Shown piece by piece: positions 50,027 to 59,305 of a stretch of DNA of 64,000 nucleotides (positions are counted from its first letter, which is position 1; the number at the start of each line of letters is the position of its first letter). Source of the stretch: Streptomyces seoulensis. Its GTDB lineage: Bacteria > Actinomycetota > Actinomycetes > Streptomycetales > Streptomycetaceae. The translations under genes were made by a program, and so were the position numbers. The notes beneath the pieces are model-generated. The model had not been told where the DNA came from, ran no database searches, and saw only the letters and a list, made by a program, of their open reading frames with translations. The stretch is from positions 1,764,753 to 1,828,752 of the forward strand of contig CP054936.1 of NCBI GenBank assembly GCA_013364255.1, given 5' to 3'.

Positions 50027-50272
50027 AGCCGTACCGGGGCCGACGCCCCGGCTGGTCGGCCGCGTTCCTGAACCTGTGGGCGAGACAGTCACACCCAGGA
50101 GTGGATCAGCTGGACTCGGCAATCGCGACCAGGCAACTCAGCGCCGCTCTACTCCTCAGCTCGCATCGGCGATCCGCGATATAGAGACACTCGGACCGTG
50201 ATCCACCGTGCCCCGGCCATTGGGCGAACGAGCCGGACGGCCGCCGGCCTGGCGCGGCCGCCGGCCCCGCGC

Positions 50273-50443
50273 TCAGCGCTTGCCGCGGACGGCTTCGATG
50301 ATGTCCGCGACCGCTGCGAGCACTGCTGCGCGGTGCTCCGACTGTGTATTGGTCAGCGCAAACCGGGCCACGAGCACGGCGGTAGCTGCAACAATGGCAA
50401 GGCTGGAAATGACCACAACCGGCCAGACAAAAATGGGATCCAC
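50273..50443 (-). CDS. Small single-pass membrane protein, 56 aa
   Basis: A GTG at 50443 preceded by GGGAGGAG starts a 56-codon frame: one transmembrane helix (IFVWPVVVISSLAIVAATAV) and a short amphipathic cytoplasmic tail (SEHRAAVLAAVADIIEAVRG KR). Strong ribosome binding site, codon use and topology support a real gene. It is divergent from the large HTH-STAND-TPR gene, with 186 bp between the two start codons, so the two may share control or work together at the membrane. Confidence 0.7.
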   Translation of the reverse strand: MDPIFVWPVVVISSLAIVAATAVLVARFALTNTQSEHRAAVLAAVADIIEAVRGKR

Positions 50444-50629
50444 CTGTGTTCTCCTCCCTGGAACGATCTGGTCCTCAGCGGGACCGGCACAAGGAGAACT
50501 TGAGCGGCCCGTACGCGTCCGCAACGGTCGGACCGCCCGGAGCAACCCGAAAACTCGCCTGGTCAAGGACGTATCCGGAGCTGTCCGGACCAGACCGGCC
50601 CGACGGCCGGACGCAGGGGGAGACGCTGA

Positions 50630-53600
50630 ATGAGTCCCGCGAAGTCCACCAGCCACCCCGGCCGGGCCGCACTGGCCCAAGCACTGCAGGATCTGGACCG
50701 CCGAGCACGCCACCGCCCCGGCGCGCCCAAGCGAACTCGCGCACAGGCCATCAAGGAGGCCAACCGCGCATGTGCCGAGGCGAAGTTGCCGCTGCTGAAT
50801 GAAAAAACCGTCAGCGACTGGTTCCGCCTCGGCACCGTGACCACCGACTTCGAGCCGCTGTGGCAGCTGATCACCGTGCTCCTCAACTGGGTGGAGGACG
50901 AGCAAGCCGACAAAGGTTTCTCTCCGGCCAGGCAGCCTGCCCGCCACACAGCGGCCCGTGCAGTCTGGAAGCAGCGGCTGGAACAAGCGCAGGCTCCTGA
51001 GCCCCAGCCACTGCGGCCGCGGCTGAGCCCACGCCTGTGGGGCGAGCCGATCGCCACGATGGACCCCGTGATCGGCCTGGAAGTGCACCGTGCTATCGCG
51101 CCGCCGGCCACGTGTCCGGCCGCCAGCGATCTCCCGCTCTACGTCCGCCGGAACCATGACGACCTCCTGCGTCAACACGTCCAGAGCGCGGCGCAGGGGC
51201 GGAGCCAACTCATCCTGCTGGTGGGCGATTCCTCCACCGGGAAGAGCCGGGCCCTGTGGGAGGCGATTCAGGTCCTGCCCGACAACTGGCGCGTATGGCG
51301 CCCCTCGGGAGCCACCGAACTCATGTCGGCGCTTGCCGCGAATGCGCCGCTGTCGAACACCGTGCTGTGGTTGAACGAAATGCAGCGATACCTCGGAGCC
51401 GCAGAACCCGAAGCAGTGGCCGAGGCCCTTGATGCACTGGTCAACACCCCCATCAGGGGGCCGGTACTCATTGTGGGGACCCTCTGGCCGCACGACCACC
51501 GCGACCTGAGCAGCGATGCCTATCCAGCAGCAGCACGGCTGCTGAAGGACCGGCACATCCGCGTCCCTGACACCTTTGACGAGGCGTCGCGCCGGCAGTT
51601 GGCCAAGCTGGCGGAGCGTGACCCTCGACTCGCTGAGGCCCTATCTCAAGGCAACGACGTGATCACCCAATACCTGGCGGGCGGACCTGCCCTCCTCGAC
51701 CGGTATGCGGCATCCGCGGAAGTACGGGCCCTGGTGGACGCGGCGGTGGATGCGACACGTCTTGGCTACCGCGATGACGTCACTGCGGAATTCCTGCAGG
51801 CTGCGGGTTGGTCCCTGATCCCCGAGACCTATCGCAGGCGACAGGGCCCCCACTGGCACCTCCGTTGGTTCTCCCAGGCTCTCGCCGACGCAGCGCAGGA
51901 CTGCCGTGGCGTGCCCGGCCCACTCACCACGGATCCGCCGGCGCCTGGCGCCCCCGACACCACAGCGCGGACCTATCGGCTCGCGGACTACCTGCGCCAA
52001 CACCTCTCGCCCCAGCGCTCTCTGCTGTGCCCGCCCGAAGGCTGGTGGCGGTCAGCCGCCGAGCACCTGACCGCGCCCACAGAACTTCTCGCCCTCTCCC
52101 ACGCCGCCGCCCAACGCGCTCGCTACGGCATGAGTGCAATGCTTGCTCATCAGGCGCTGGAACACGACGCTGACGCTCCCGCTCACCGCACCCTCGTTGA
52201 ACTGCACTACCGAGCGGGTCACCGAGCTCAGGCGGAGGACATCGCGTACCAAGCGCTCACGGTGGGAGATGCCGGCGCCGTGATAGCGCTCGCGAAGCTA
52301 CTGCTCAAAGACGGGTTCGTCCAGGACGCCATCCGCTGGCAGCGCGAAGCCACACACATCGACTCCGCGGAGGCGTGGGCTGAACTGGCCATGACACTCC
52401 TGCAAGCGGGACAAGTCGATGATGCTGTCGCTGCGGCCGACCACCTTCACGACTACCGCCTGGACAACTTCGCCACCGCTCTCGCTGCCGCCGGTCACTG
52501 GGACAGGCACTTGCCGATCGCCCGCCGCCTCGCAGCCGACGGCGCCCTCCCCGCGCTCCTCTCCCACGCTCACCGGCTGAACGAAAACGGTGAACGTGAC
52601 GAAGCGATAGCCGTGCTCACCGCAACGGACCGGCTTGAGGCGCCCGGCGCCTACGAGGACCTGGTCGACCTTTTCGAAGACAAAGGTGATCCCGAAGCAG
52701 CGGAAGAAGCCGGGCGGCAGGCAGTCGTCGAGCACAACTACAGCAAGGCGCTGAAGCGGCTGTCCCTGCGCCGTGAGGAGCGCGGCGACCTGTGTGGATC
52801 CGCGAGCGCCTTGCGCGCGCTGGGCTCGTGCCCGGGCTGGGAATGGTGGTTGTCCGCTGCGGCCTATGAGTATATGGAGGCAGGCGCCTTCACCACCGCC
52901 ATCCAGACGGCCGAGCAGGCAATCGCTGCCGGGGAGCCCTCGGGATGGGTGGTACTCGCCCATATCAGCACAGGCAGAAACGACGCTGAACAAGCCCAAT
53001 GCGCCGTCAGCCGAGCCCTCGCCACGCAGGACGGCGAAACTCTGCACATGCTCGGCGCATTCCACCAAGAGCGTAATGAGATCGACAAGGCGGACACTGC
53101 CTATCGACGAGCCATTGAACTGGACCGCCCGGACGCGTGGGACGACCTGGCTGCCCTTTGGCACGACGCCGGCGACACCGATCGGCGAGACGCCATCGTC
53201 GCCGCCGCCATCACCAGCGGCAATGTCAAGCATCTACGCGACCTGGCAGCTCACTACGCCCGTTCCGGAGCCCGGGAGGAAGCCCGAGCGCAGGCGCAGC
53301 GAGCAGCGGAGCATGGCGACGAAGCACCTGGGTTCGGGCTGGCCATGAGGTGGCGTCGTGAAGGTGCCGACGATGACGCTGTGGCGGTCGCCCTCGACCT
53401 CGCTCATGCCGGTTACCCCTCAGCAATCGAGCGAATGATCAACCTGGCAGCGAACGCCGCCGAAACCGAGAAGGTCATCCTCTACGCCGAAGCGCACGCC
53501 GCAGGACACCCACTGCACGCCGCATCGCACCTCCTACCCGCCTACGCCAAAGCGGGTGACCACGCATCCTTCGCCGCGACGCTGCAAAAAGTCGAATCAG

Positions 53601-53908
53601 CAGCATCGATCCTGGCCGCCGCCGGACAACAGTGTGAAAGCCAGGACTCGCCTGTTGAGGCACTCATCCTTCTCGAACGTGCCAGGGCACTGGGCGCTGC
53701 GCAGGCCCTACTCCCGCTGGCTCGAATCCACGGAACCGCCGGGAACAGGGAGTTGGAGCGTCGACTCCTGTATGAGGCAGTTGACGCGGGAGTCGCAGAT
53801 TCAGTACGGCTGTTGGTGGAGCACTACGAAGCGATCGGTGAGCGAACCAGGGCCCTCACGGTGCAACGCTGGGGCGTGACCGACCAGGCACCGGCAGTAC
53901 GGTGGTGA
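50630..53908 (+). CDS. HTH-STAND NTPase-TPR protein, possible defence or sensor protein
   Basis: This 1092-aa protein starts with a helical N-terminal module (residues ~12-90) that resembles an XRE-type helix-turn-helix used in many Streptomyces multidomain proteins (LNEKTVSDWFRLGTVTTDFE). It is followed by a variable linker and a P-loop NTPase. Walker A is GDSSTGKS (199-206, invariant Lys present) and Walker B is TVLWLNE (244-250), with an acidic residue for hydrolysis. From about residue 490 to the end it consists of repeated helical pairs of TPR/SEL1 type (AQAEDIAYQALTVGDAGAVI, AQCAVSRALATQDGETLHML, KADTAYRRAIELDRPDAWDD). This NTPase-plus-repeat build is that of STAND signal-transduction proteins, some of which are antiviral. 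The ligand is unknown. Confidence 0.8.
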   Translation: MSPAKSTSHPGRAALAQALQDLDRRARHRPGAPKRTRAQAIKEANRACAEAKLPLLNEKTVSDWFRLGTVTTDFEPLWQLITVLLNWVEDEQADKGFSPARQPARHTAARAVWKQRLEQAQAPEPQPLRPRLSPRLWGEPIATMDPVIGLEVHRAIAPPATCPAASDLPLYVRRNHDDLLRQHVQSAAQGRSQLILLVGDSSTGKSRALWEAIQVLPDNWRVWRPSGATELMSALAANAPLSNTVLWLNEMQRYLGAAEPEAVAEALDALVNTPIRGPVLIVGTLWPHDHRDLSSDAYPAAARLLKDRHIRVPDTFDEASRRQLAKLAERDPRLAEALSQGNDVITQYLAGGPALLDRYAASAEVRALVDAAVDATRLGYRDDVTAEFLQAAGWSLIPETYRRRQGPHWHLRWFSQALADAAQDCRGVPGPLTTDPPAPGAPDTTARTYRLADYLRQHLSPQRSLLCPPEGWWRSAAEHLTAPTELLALSHAAAQRARYGMSAMLAHQALEHDADAPAHRTLVELHYRAGHRAQAEDIAYQALTVGDAGAVIALAKLLLKDGFVQDAIRWQREATHIDSAEAWAELAMTLLQAGQVDDAVAAADHLHDYRLDNFATALAAAGHWDRHLPIARRLAADGALPALLSHAHRLNENGERDEAIAVLTATDRLEAPGAYEDLVDLFEDKGDPEAAEEAGRQAVVEHNYSKALKRLSLRREERGDLCGSASALRALGSCPGWEWWLSAAAYEYMEAGAFTTAIQTAEQAIAAGEPSGWVVLAHISTGRNDAEQAQCAVSRALATQDGETLHMLGAFHQERNEIDKADTAYRRAIELDRPDAWDDLAALWHDAGDTDRRDAIVAAAITSGNVKHLRDLAAHYARSGAREEARAQAQRAAEHGDEAPGFGLAMRWRREGADDDAVAVALDLAHAGYPSAIERMINLAANAAETEKVILYAEAHAAGHPLHAASHLLPAYAKAGDHASFAATLQKVESAASILAAAGQQCESQDSPVEALILLERARALGAAQALLPLARIHGTAGNRELERRLLYEAVDAGVADSVRLLVEHYEAIGERTRALTVQRWGVTDQAPAVRW

Positions 53909-54059
53909 CGTCTCCGCCGTGCGGCGGTCGGTCCGCCGGGGGACGGGCTCCGCCTCCGGGACAGCGGCGCCGGCGCCATGCTGTGGTTGCGCAGCCGGTA
54001 GTAGCACCCCCTGTATCCAGACGGGCAGCAGCCGCACCGGGTGTGAGGACCGCCACCGC

Positions 54060-54185
54060 CAGGAGCAGGAAGCCGAGCCTACCGCGGTCTTTGAGCGGAT
54101 CGAGAGCTTGCACAACTTGCACCGACTTCACAGCAGCCTCGGTTACCGCAGTCCCGTGGACTACGAGACAGCTCCGCCGGCCTGA
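54060..54185 (+). pseudogene. IS3 family transposase C-terminal fragment
   Basis: About 40 codons, AVFERIESLHNLHRLHSSLG and YRSPVDYETAPPA, match the end of IS3-family OrfB (the RxHSSLGYxSPVDYE motif). The rest of the element is absent. Confidence 0.8.
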
Positions 54186-54486
54186 CCACCACACGGATGG
54201 TGTCCGTCAAAGCGGAACAAGCTCACTCCGACGCATGATGCGCAACCGGCGCTGCGGACTCTCGCCGATTCGGGCTCAGCACTGTGGCCGTTTCGATCCA
54301 CTCCAGGGTCGCCCTGACGCGGGCGGTGTTCTCGTGGACGATCACGCGTTCGTCCTTGTCCAGCTGCCGGTCCCGCAGGCCGGGACGACGCGGCCAGATG
54401 CCGCGACGAAGGTGTGGCAGGTGGTGATCAGGTCGAAGGCCAGTAGGTTCGTGTGGTCGAGGGCGGGCCGAACCGTAGGGGTGTGC
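54186..54486. other. Intergenic stretch with no supported gene
   Basis: A minus-strand frame ending near 54223 has plausible text (ENTARVRATLEWIETATVLS) but lacks a supported start and family; it may be another gene tail. Confidence 0.3.
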
Positions 54487-54720
54487 ATGGGTGATAGCCA
54501 GGTCTCGATCAAGCTCACGAGTGACGAGGCGCTGGTGCTGTCGCACTGGCTGGAGAGGCTCCAGATGACGGACCTCAGCCAGGTTGTGGACGATCCGGCG
54601 GTCTGGGCGCCGATCCATCGGATCGCCGGAACGCTCGACAAGACGCTTCCCGGGCTGTTCGCATCCGACTATGACCAGCGGCTTGAGGCGGCTCGTCAGA
54701 GGCTGCGGCCAGAGGACTGA
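54487..54720 (+). CDS. Small hypothetical protein, 77 aa
   Basis: A compact acidic protein starts MGDSQVSIKLTSDEALVLSH, with helical segments WLERLQMTDLSQVVDDPAVW and RIAGTLDKTLPGLFASDYDQ RLEAARQ. Starts at 54487 (ATG) or 54481 (GTG) are possible. It resembles short conserved proteins of unknown function found widely in Streptomyces. It is flanked by transposon debris on both sides and looks intact. Confidence 0.65.
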   Translation: MGDSQVSIKLTSDEALVLSHWLERLQMTDLSQVVDDPAVWAPIHRIAGTLDKTLPGLFASDYDQRLEAARQRLRPED

Positions 54721-54739
54721 TCGAGCGGTCTCAACTCCT

Positions 54740-55510
54740 CACCGAGCTGCGGCGGGCCGGGGTTCGTAGAAGGTTCCGTCGCGGAGCATCGCGAAGAGAG
54801 GAGCCCGAGCTTCGGGTCGCCTGGGCGAGTCCCGCGTAGACGGCGAGGTGGCCGGCGGTCGGAAAGGTACTGCCGTCGCCGACCCCGATCAGGATGCGGG
54901 CTCCGGTCCTGACGCCGACCCCCGGCATCGACGTCAGGACCTTGGAAAGAGGGTGGGTCCTTGAGGAGTTCCTCGATCCGCCCGGCCAGCTGCCTGCGCT
55001 GGTCCATAACAGCGGCCAGCGAGCCGGCCAGGCTCGGGACGATCAGCGCGGCCGCCTCGATCCCGGGAACGGTCACGGTCTGCTCGTCCAGCGCGGCGAA
55101 GGTCTCCTCGACCAGCCGCTCGGCCATCCGCGGGGCCTTCGGCCGCAGCAGCGTGACCAGCCGCCGACGGCCAGCCTTGCGTATCTGTGTCGGTGAGCCG
55201 AACCGCTCCAGCAAGGCCATGACGGCCGGGTGCTGCAACCGCGGCCCCAGGACGCGTTCCAGCTACGGATGGATCTGGGTCAGCAGGCCGTGCAGCCGGT
55301 TCGCGACCCGGGTTGCCTCGCCGGCCAGATCGTCATAGAACCCGACGATCATCTCCAGCTCGGCGATCGTCTCGTCCTCGCCATCGATTGCCCGCAGCGT
55401 GTGCCGCACCGCGCGGGCCGCGTCCGCGATGATGAAGGCGTCTTACGCGTCGGTCTTCGCCTTGCCCGGGTAGAGGTCGGCGATCCGCCGCATCGGAGCA
55501 ATGGTCAATA
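54740..55510 (-). pseudogene. IS110 family transposase remnant
   Basis: Minus-strand sequence reads IADLYPGKAKTDA, a TAA stop (55443-55445), DAFIIADAARAV, then ATRVANRLHGLLTQIHP, a TAG stop (55263-55265), LERVLGPRLQHPAVMALLER and SMPGVGVRTGARILIGVGDG. It then jumps from ATRSSGSS directly to LFAMLRDGTFYEP, the usual C-terminus. The middle ~100 residues with the C-terminal serine motif are deleted, and there are additional frameshifts near 54945. The element is inactive. Confidence 0.85.
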
Positions 55511-55552
55511 GTTGTGGATCGATTGGTTGTCTCATCGAAGGGTGGCGGTTGG

Positions 55553-56191
55553 TTACTCCCGCTCGGGGCGGAGTACTACCTCGCTGCCGATGGGGGTGAA
55601 CCCGCAGGCGAGAAAGGCGCGCAGGGAGCGGGCGTTGCCCGGTGAGACGGCTGCGAAGACCGGTTCGCCTTCGGGGACCAGTGAGAGGGCGTCGGTGAGC
55701 AGGGACCGTCCGTGGCCGCGGCTGTCGTTGTGGGAGTAGTGGAGTTCGATGCTCAACTCTCGTCGGCCTGCCAGGCCGTCGGCCAGGGTGATGAGGCCGC
55801 GTTCGTCACCATGAATCGTGACGTTGCTCCGAAATTCCCGGGCGTGGCGCACGCGCGGGTGATCGTCTGCGTCGGCGAGCGGCTGCAGGCGTGGTGAGCC
55901 GCCGGTGCCGCGGGCGGTGAGCGTGGCGTCGGTGACGCCGATCCAACCATTGTCGCCGGCGAGGTGGCGCAAGAAGTCCGGGGAGAGTGACGCGCCGAAG
56001 CCGTCCGGCTTTTGATCGTGGACGGCCCCGTCTGTCAGAGCTGTGGCGACAACTGCGTGGCCCGTGAAGGCGACCGAGCACTCAAGCCCTGCGGGCAGGG
56101 GCGGCAGGACGGTCACCCGGCCGTCGACGGGCGGAAACCGGCCGTCGGCCGCGTCGAGGAAGAACGTCAGGAGAGGGTGCGCTTCACCCAT
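55553..56191 (-). CDS. GNAT-like acetyltransferase
   Basis: This 212-aa protein has an N-terminal region rich in beta strands (RVTVLPPLPAGLECSVAFTG, ATLTARGTGGSPRLQPLADA) and a C-terminal GNAT-like half: LSIELHYSHNDSRGHGRSLL TDALSLVP (in parts) with the R/Q-x-x-G-x-G/A-like loop SRGHGRSLL, then FAAVSPGNARSLRAFLACGF with the NARSLRAFLACGF motif B. The gene appears complete and sits alone between two dead IS elements. The substrate is unknown. Confidence 0.8.
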   Translation of the reverse strand: MGEAHPLLTFFLDAADGRFPPVDGRVTVLPPLPAGLECSVAFTGHAVVATALTDGAVHDQKPDGFGASLSPDFLRHLAGDNGWIGVTDATLTARGTGGSPRLQPLADADDHPRVRHAREFRSNVTIHGDERGLITLADGLAGRRELSIELHYSHNDSRGHGRSLLTDALSLVPEGEPVFAAVSPGNARSLRAFLACGFTPIGSEVVLRPERE

Positions 56192-56239
56192 GATCGGTCA
56201 TCCGTCCATCGAGAGAGGTCGGGCAGGAATCATGTCAGG

Positions 56240-57290
56240 CAGATCTTATGGGCCGGTCGTGGTGGATCGCGCCGCGTGAGCCTCGGAGCGTTCGACGAGG
56301 ACGCTGTTTTCGAACTTGGCGCCTGCGCGGTTCAGGGCTACGAGGTGGACCCCGGTGATCGCGCGCCAGCGGGCCTGGGCGGACTCGACGAGCGTGAACC
56401 ATCGCGAGGGCCGCGGCTGGGCTGCCGGCGCGGCGGGTCACCTTGGTGCGGAGCTTGACCGTGGAGAAGGTCGACTCGATGCGGTTCGTGGTCCGCAGGT
56501 GGATTCAGCGCTCGGCCGGGAAGTCGTAGAACGCCAGCAGTTCCTCGGTGTTGTCGGTGCTCTCCGCGATGGCCTTGGGGAACTTGGCGCCGTAGGTCTT
56601 CGCGAATGCCTCGATCGCCTTCTCGGCGTGCGCGCGGTCCTCGGCGTTGTAGATCTCCTGCATCGCCTTCGTCGCGCGCGGTTGTGCGGATTTCTGCATG
56701 GCGTTCGTGACAACACAGGAGTCCGCTTGCCCGAGGCGGACCTTGGGGTGGACGCCGCCCATACGTACACGTAGTCGGACGCGGCGAGGTCAAGCTGCTG
56801 GAAGGCGCAGTGGCCGTCACTCCACTGCTTCGTCAGCCGGGTCACGGTGGCCGGCGACAGGCCGGCCGTCGAGCCGAGGAACTGCTCCAGCGTAGGCACA
56901 AAGTCCCCGGACGGCAGTCCGTGCGGGCAGAGCAGCGGCAGAACCTCGCTGACCTTGGGTGACTTGCGGCACCACGGCGGCAGGACATTCGAGGAGAACC
57001 GCATCCGCTCTCCGGTGGCCCGCGTCCAGCCGCTTGTCGTTCACACGCGGGGCCGTGACCTCGATGGGACCTGCGGCGGCGGTCACAGTGCGGGGCCGGT
57101 GGTGGGTGTTGCGGACCACCAGGCGCCGCCCAGCCTCGTCCGTCTCGGCGGCCAACTCGGCTACGTACCGGTTGACTTCCGCCTCCAACGCGGCGGCGAG
57201 CATCCGCCGGACGCCCTCGCGGACGATCTCGTCGATCAGGGAGCCGGACTCGGTGGAACCGGCGGCATTCACTACGCTGAGCATGGGCGT
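56240..57290 (-). pseudogene. IS256 (mutator) family transposase remnant
   Basis: The first part from about 57290 reads SLIDEIVREGVRRMLAAALE AEVNRYVAELA and VVRNTHHRPRTVTAAAGPIE VTAPRVNDKRLDA, as in IS256 transposases. The frame then breaks several times: SSNVLPPWCRKSPKVSEVLP, then KSAQPRATKAMQEIYNAEDR, AHAEKAIEAFAKTYGAKFP and TTNRIESTFSTVKLRTKVTR. The central DDE segment with the first two aspartates is missing. An in-frame TGA stands for the Trp of the family motif AExWIHLRTTNP. The element cannot transpose by itself. Confidence 0.85.
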
Positions 57291-57479
57291 GCTATCCCGA
57301 CCCGCGCTGCGAACGCGGGCCTCTACTCGGTGACCTGACCTGCAGAACATTCGGGAAGGTACGCCCTTCGCGTCCCGTCCCGAAGGCCAATCCACAAGTC
57401 CCCGAGCATTGCTCTCTCAACGTCCAGAGCAAGTCCGGCGCCACCGGGCCCTGGTCCTACGACGCGAGGCAAGGAGAAC

Positions 57480-58285
57480 GCCGGCTCCTCCACTGACGAC
57501 TACCTGCGCACGGGCGAAGCCCGGATCGACCACTCCCAGATGTCGTCCATCACCGTCAACAACAAGACCTACGCCGTTCAGTACGGCTCCACCGACCAGA
57601 GCGAACGCGTCAAGCTCGGCGACACGCTCTTCCACAACGGCCCGCTCGGTCTGTCCGCGAAGACGACCGGCGGTGTGGACATGGGCTTCAACCGGGAGCC
57701 CGGGGGCACGTTGAACTCCATGACGACCGGGGGCAAGAGCTACTACTACCTCACCGACGCGATCGGCTCGGTGATCGGCCTGGTCGACGTGGACGGCAAC
57801 AAGGTCGACACCTACACCTACAGCCCCCGCGGCGTCCGCCTCCTCGCCCAGTCCAGCGAACCGTTCACCCAGCCCTACCGCTTCGCCGGCAACTATCAGG
57901 ACCCCACCAGCCTCTACCACCTCCAGAACCGCTACTACGACGCCAACATCGGCCGCTTCACCCAACCCGACCCCTCCGACCAGGAACAAAACCCCTACCT
58001 CTACGCCGAAGGCGACCCCGTCAACAAGATCGACCCCAACGATTGTTCAGCTTCTCAGAGGACAACAGCGGTAAAGAAGCACGGTTCATCACATTTGGTG
58101 CCGGAACTCCCGGTGGTGGCACCGGGATTGGCGGCTCAAGCGGTGACGTGGGCAGCGGCTGGGCCGGAGAGGGGTCCTGGGGCGCAGGGGCAGTCAGTAT
58201 CACCGGAAATGCGCAAGGTGATGCTGGCTTCGAATCGGGCGGCAGTACCGGAAAGTGCCCGGTTAACGTCAAGTGCGCCTTCTGA
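57480..58285 (+). pseudogene. Truncated RHS repeat protein with frameshifted C-terminal tip
   Basis: From about 57490 the plus strand encodes RHS-repeat protein text: SSITVNNKTYAVQYGSTDQS, YYYLTDAIGSVIGLVDVDGN and the RHS-associated core YRFAGNYQDPTSLYHLQNRY with IGRFTQPDPS and NPYLYAEGDPVNKIDPN. The core marks the point after which the variable C-terminal toxin is normally cleaved. Just after DPN one frame runs on unproductively; the other reads SFSEDNSGKEARFITFGAGT followed by a Gly/Ser-rich tail ending CPVNVKCAF at 58285. The 5' thousands of bases of a normal RHS gene are absent, replaced by IS256 debris. The locus is a cassette-like RHS tip, probably inactive. Confidence 0.75.
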
Positions 58286-58312
58286 CTGGCAAGGAATCGA
58301 GGGGAATTCGTC

Positions 58313-58456
58313 ATGGTTTCCACCATGCAAGCGGCCGCATCCTACTACTTGGCGAAGCCCAAGGGTCCCTCGTGGAGTCCCTATCTGGCGATAGGCATGG
58401 CCATTCTCTTCGGCGCCATCATCGTCTTCCTCCTGATGAGAAGCCGTCGCCGCTGA
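58313..58456 (+). CDS. Very small single-pass membrane protein, 47 aa
   Basis: ATG 58313 (preceded by AGGGG) starts 47 codons: a short Ala/Ser/Tyr-rich N-terminus, then SWSPYLAIGMAILFGAIIVF LLMRSRRR, one transmembrane helix followed by a basic anchor. It starts 27 bp after the RHS tail. The topology (helix then RSRRR) is shared with the next two small genes, suggesting a family of tiny membrane proteins attached to this RHS tip. Confidence 0.55.
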   Translation: MVSTMQAAASYYLAKPKGPSWSPYLAIGMAILFGAIIVFLLMRSRRR

Positions 58457-58650
58457 CCGGTAATTCCGGAGTCCGGGTGGCCCGCGTCGACGTGGGTATC
58501 GAAGTGCTCAGCGACGACGGCGGCGAGGAAGGATACCGTACCTGGATGCCATCGAAACGGTCCTGAAGGAAAGGTACTTCCTGGACGTAGCAAAGTCGTT
58601 CTTCTGGCCGATACCTGAAAGAGAGAGGCGCCCATGCATGGTGTCGTGCT

Positions 58651-58749
58651 GTGCTGGCCATCATCGGCGTAGCCCTGCTCGCTGGCCTGGCCATGTGGAT
58701 GCAGGGAACCGGATTCCGGGACTACCTGCGTCGCAGGCGCGGTCAGTGA
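58651..58749 (+). CDS. Very small membrane protein, about 32 aa, start uncertain
   Basis: A GTG at 58651 opens LAIIGVALLAGLAMWMQGTG FRDYLRRRRGQ, one hydrophobic helix and a basic tail. An ATG at 58634 (MHGVV) lies in another frame, so the original gene may have begun there before a small indel in the GTGTCGTGCTGTGCTGG stretch. Its stop codon overlaps the GTG start of the next small gene. Confidence 0.4.
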   Translation: MLAIIGVALLAGLAMWMQGTGFRDYLRRRRGQ

Positions 58750-58919
58750 CCACGATCACACGGCAGTCCCACGCCGTGATGGCCTTGCGTGATCAGGCCG
58801 TTTCCCTGGCTGAGGGAAGCGGATCTACCTGGCCTGCATATGTGGGAGGAATCGGCGCCGTTCTCTTCTTCCTCATCATCTTCTTCGTGATGCGGAAACG
58901 GGGTCGAAAGCGGAACTGA
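58746..58919 (+). CDS. Very small single-pass membrane protein, 57 aa
   Basis: GTG 58746 (or ATG 58779) starts a frame ending in STWPAYVGGIGAVLFFLIIF FVMRKRGRKRN, one strong transmembrane helix with a basic C-terminal anchor. It overlaps the stop of the preceding small gene (GTGA), indicating coupling. A perfect 14-bp terminator hairpin follows 67 nt after the stop, closing the RHS-tip/small-protein group. Confidence 0.6.
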   Translation: MTTITRQSHAVMALRDQAVSLAEGSGSTWPAYVGGIGAVLFFLIIFFVMRKRGRKRN

Positions 58920-59305
58920 CCGCGAGCCGGATGATCGGAACGGAATTCCTCCGGCCCTCTTGCACGTGAGAAGTAACTCGCATCACCGCGGTGGCCGCCC
59001 CCCCATCCGGGCGGCCACCGCGAACTTCGTACGCGGTAGCGCTGGCCAGTTGTCGGCGCCACCCGACGACCGGCAGGACCGTAAAACCACCGTAGAAGGA
59101 CACGTCGTTGTGGTGCGCCGCGACTGGCCGACACCACCGCCGGCTCGTCCGCCCCGGCCATGTCGCGGAACACGGACGTTCTGCGGCGACCACCAGGGCC
59201 GCCAGCACCCACCGCTTCAGCAACAGCGATCCAGAGCGCGCCACCATCGCTTCTTGGGCGAACGCGCACCGGGTTCTCGGTACTGGGGACACGGATTCGA
59301 GGCTG
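58920..59305. other. Intergenic stretch with a terminator and no supported gene
   Basis: Apart from the hairpin listed separately, only low-quality frames are present. A minus-strand run with a hydrophobic piece (KRWVLAALVVAA) might be membrane-protein debris. Confidence 0.35.
58987..59022 (+). terminator. Strong hairpin after the small membrane protein genes
   Basis: CGCGGTGGCCGCCC (58987-59000) and GGGCGGCCACCGCG (59009-59022) are perfect 14-bp arms with an 8-nt loop. Confidence 0.85.

Noticed and set aside
53915..53928. Terminator after the HTH-STAND-TPR gene
   Set aside because: CCGCC-GTGC-GGCGG is only a 5-bp stem in GC-rich DNA and could easily occur by chance.
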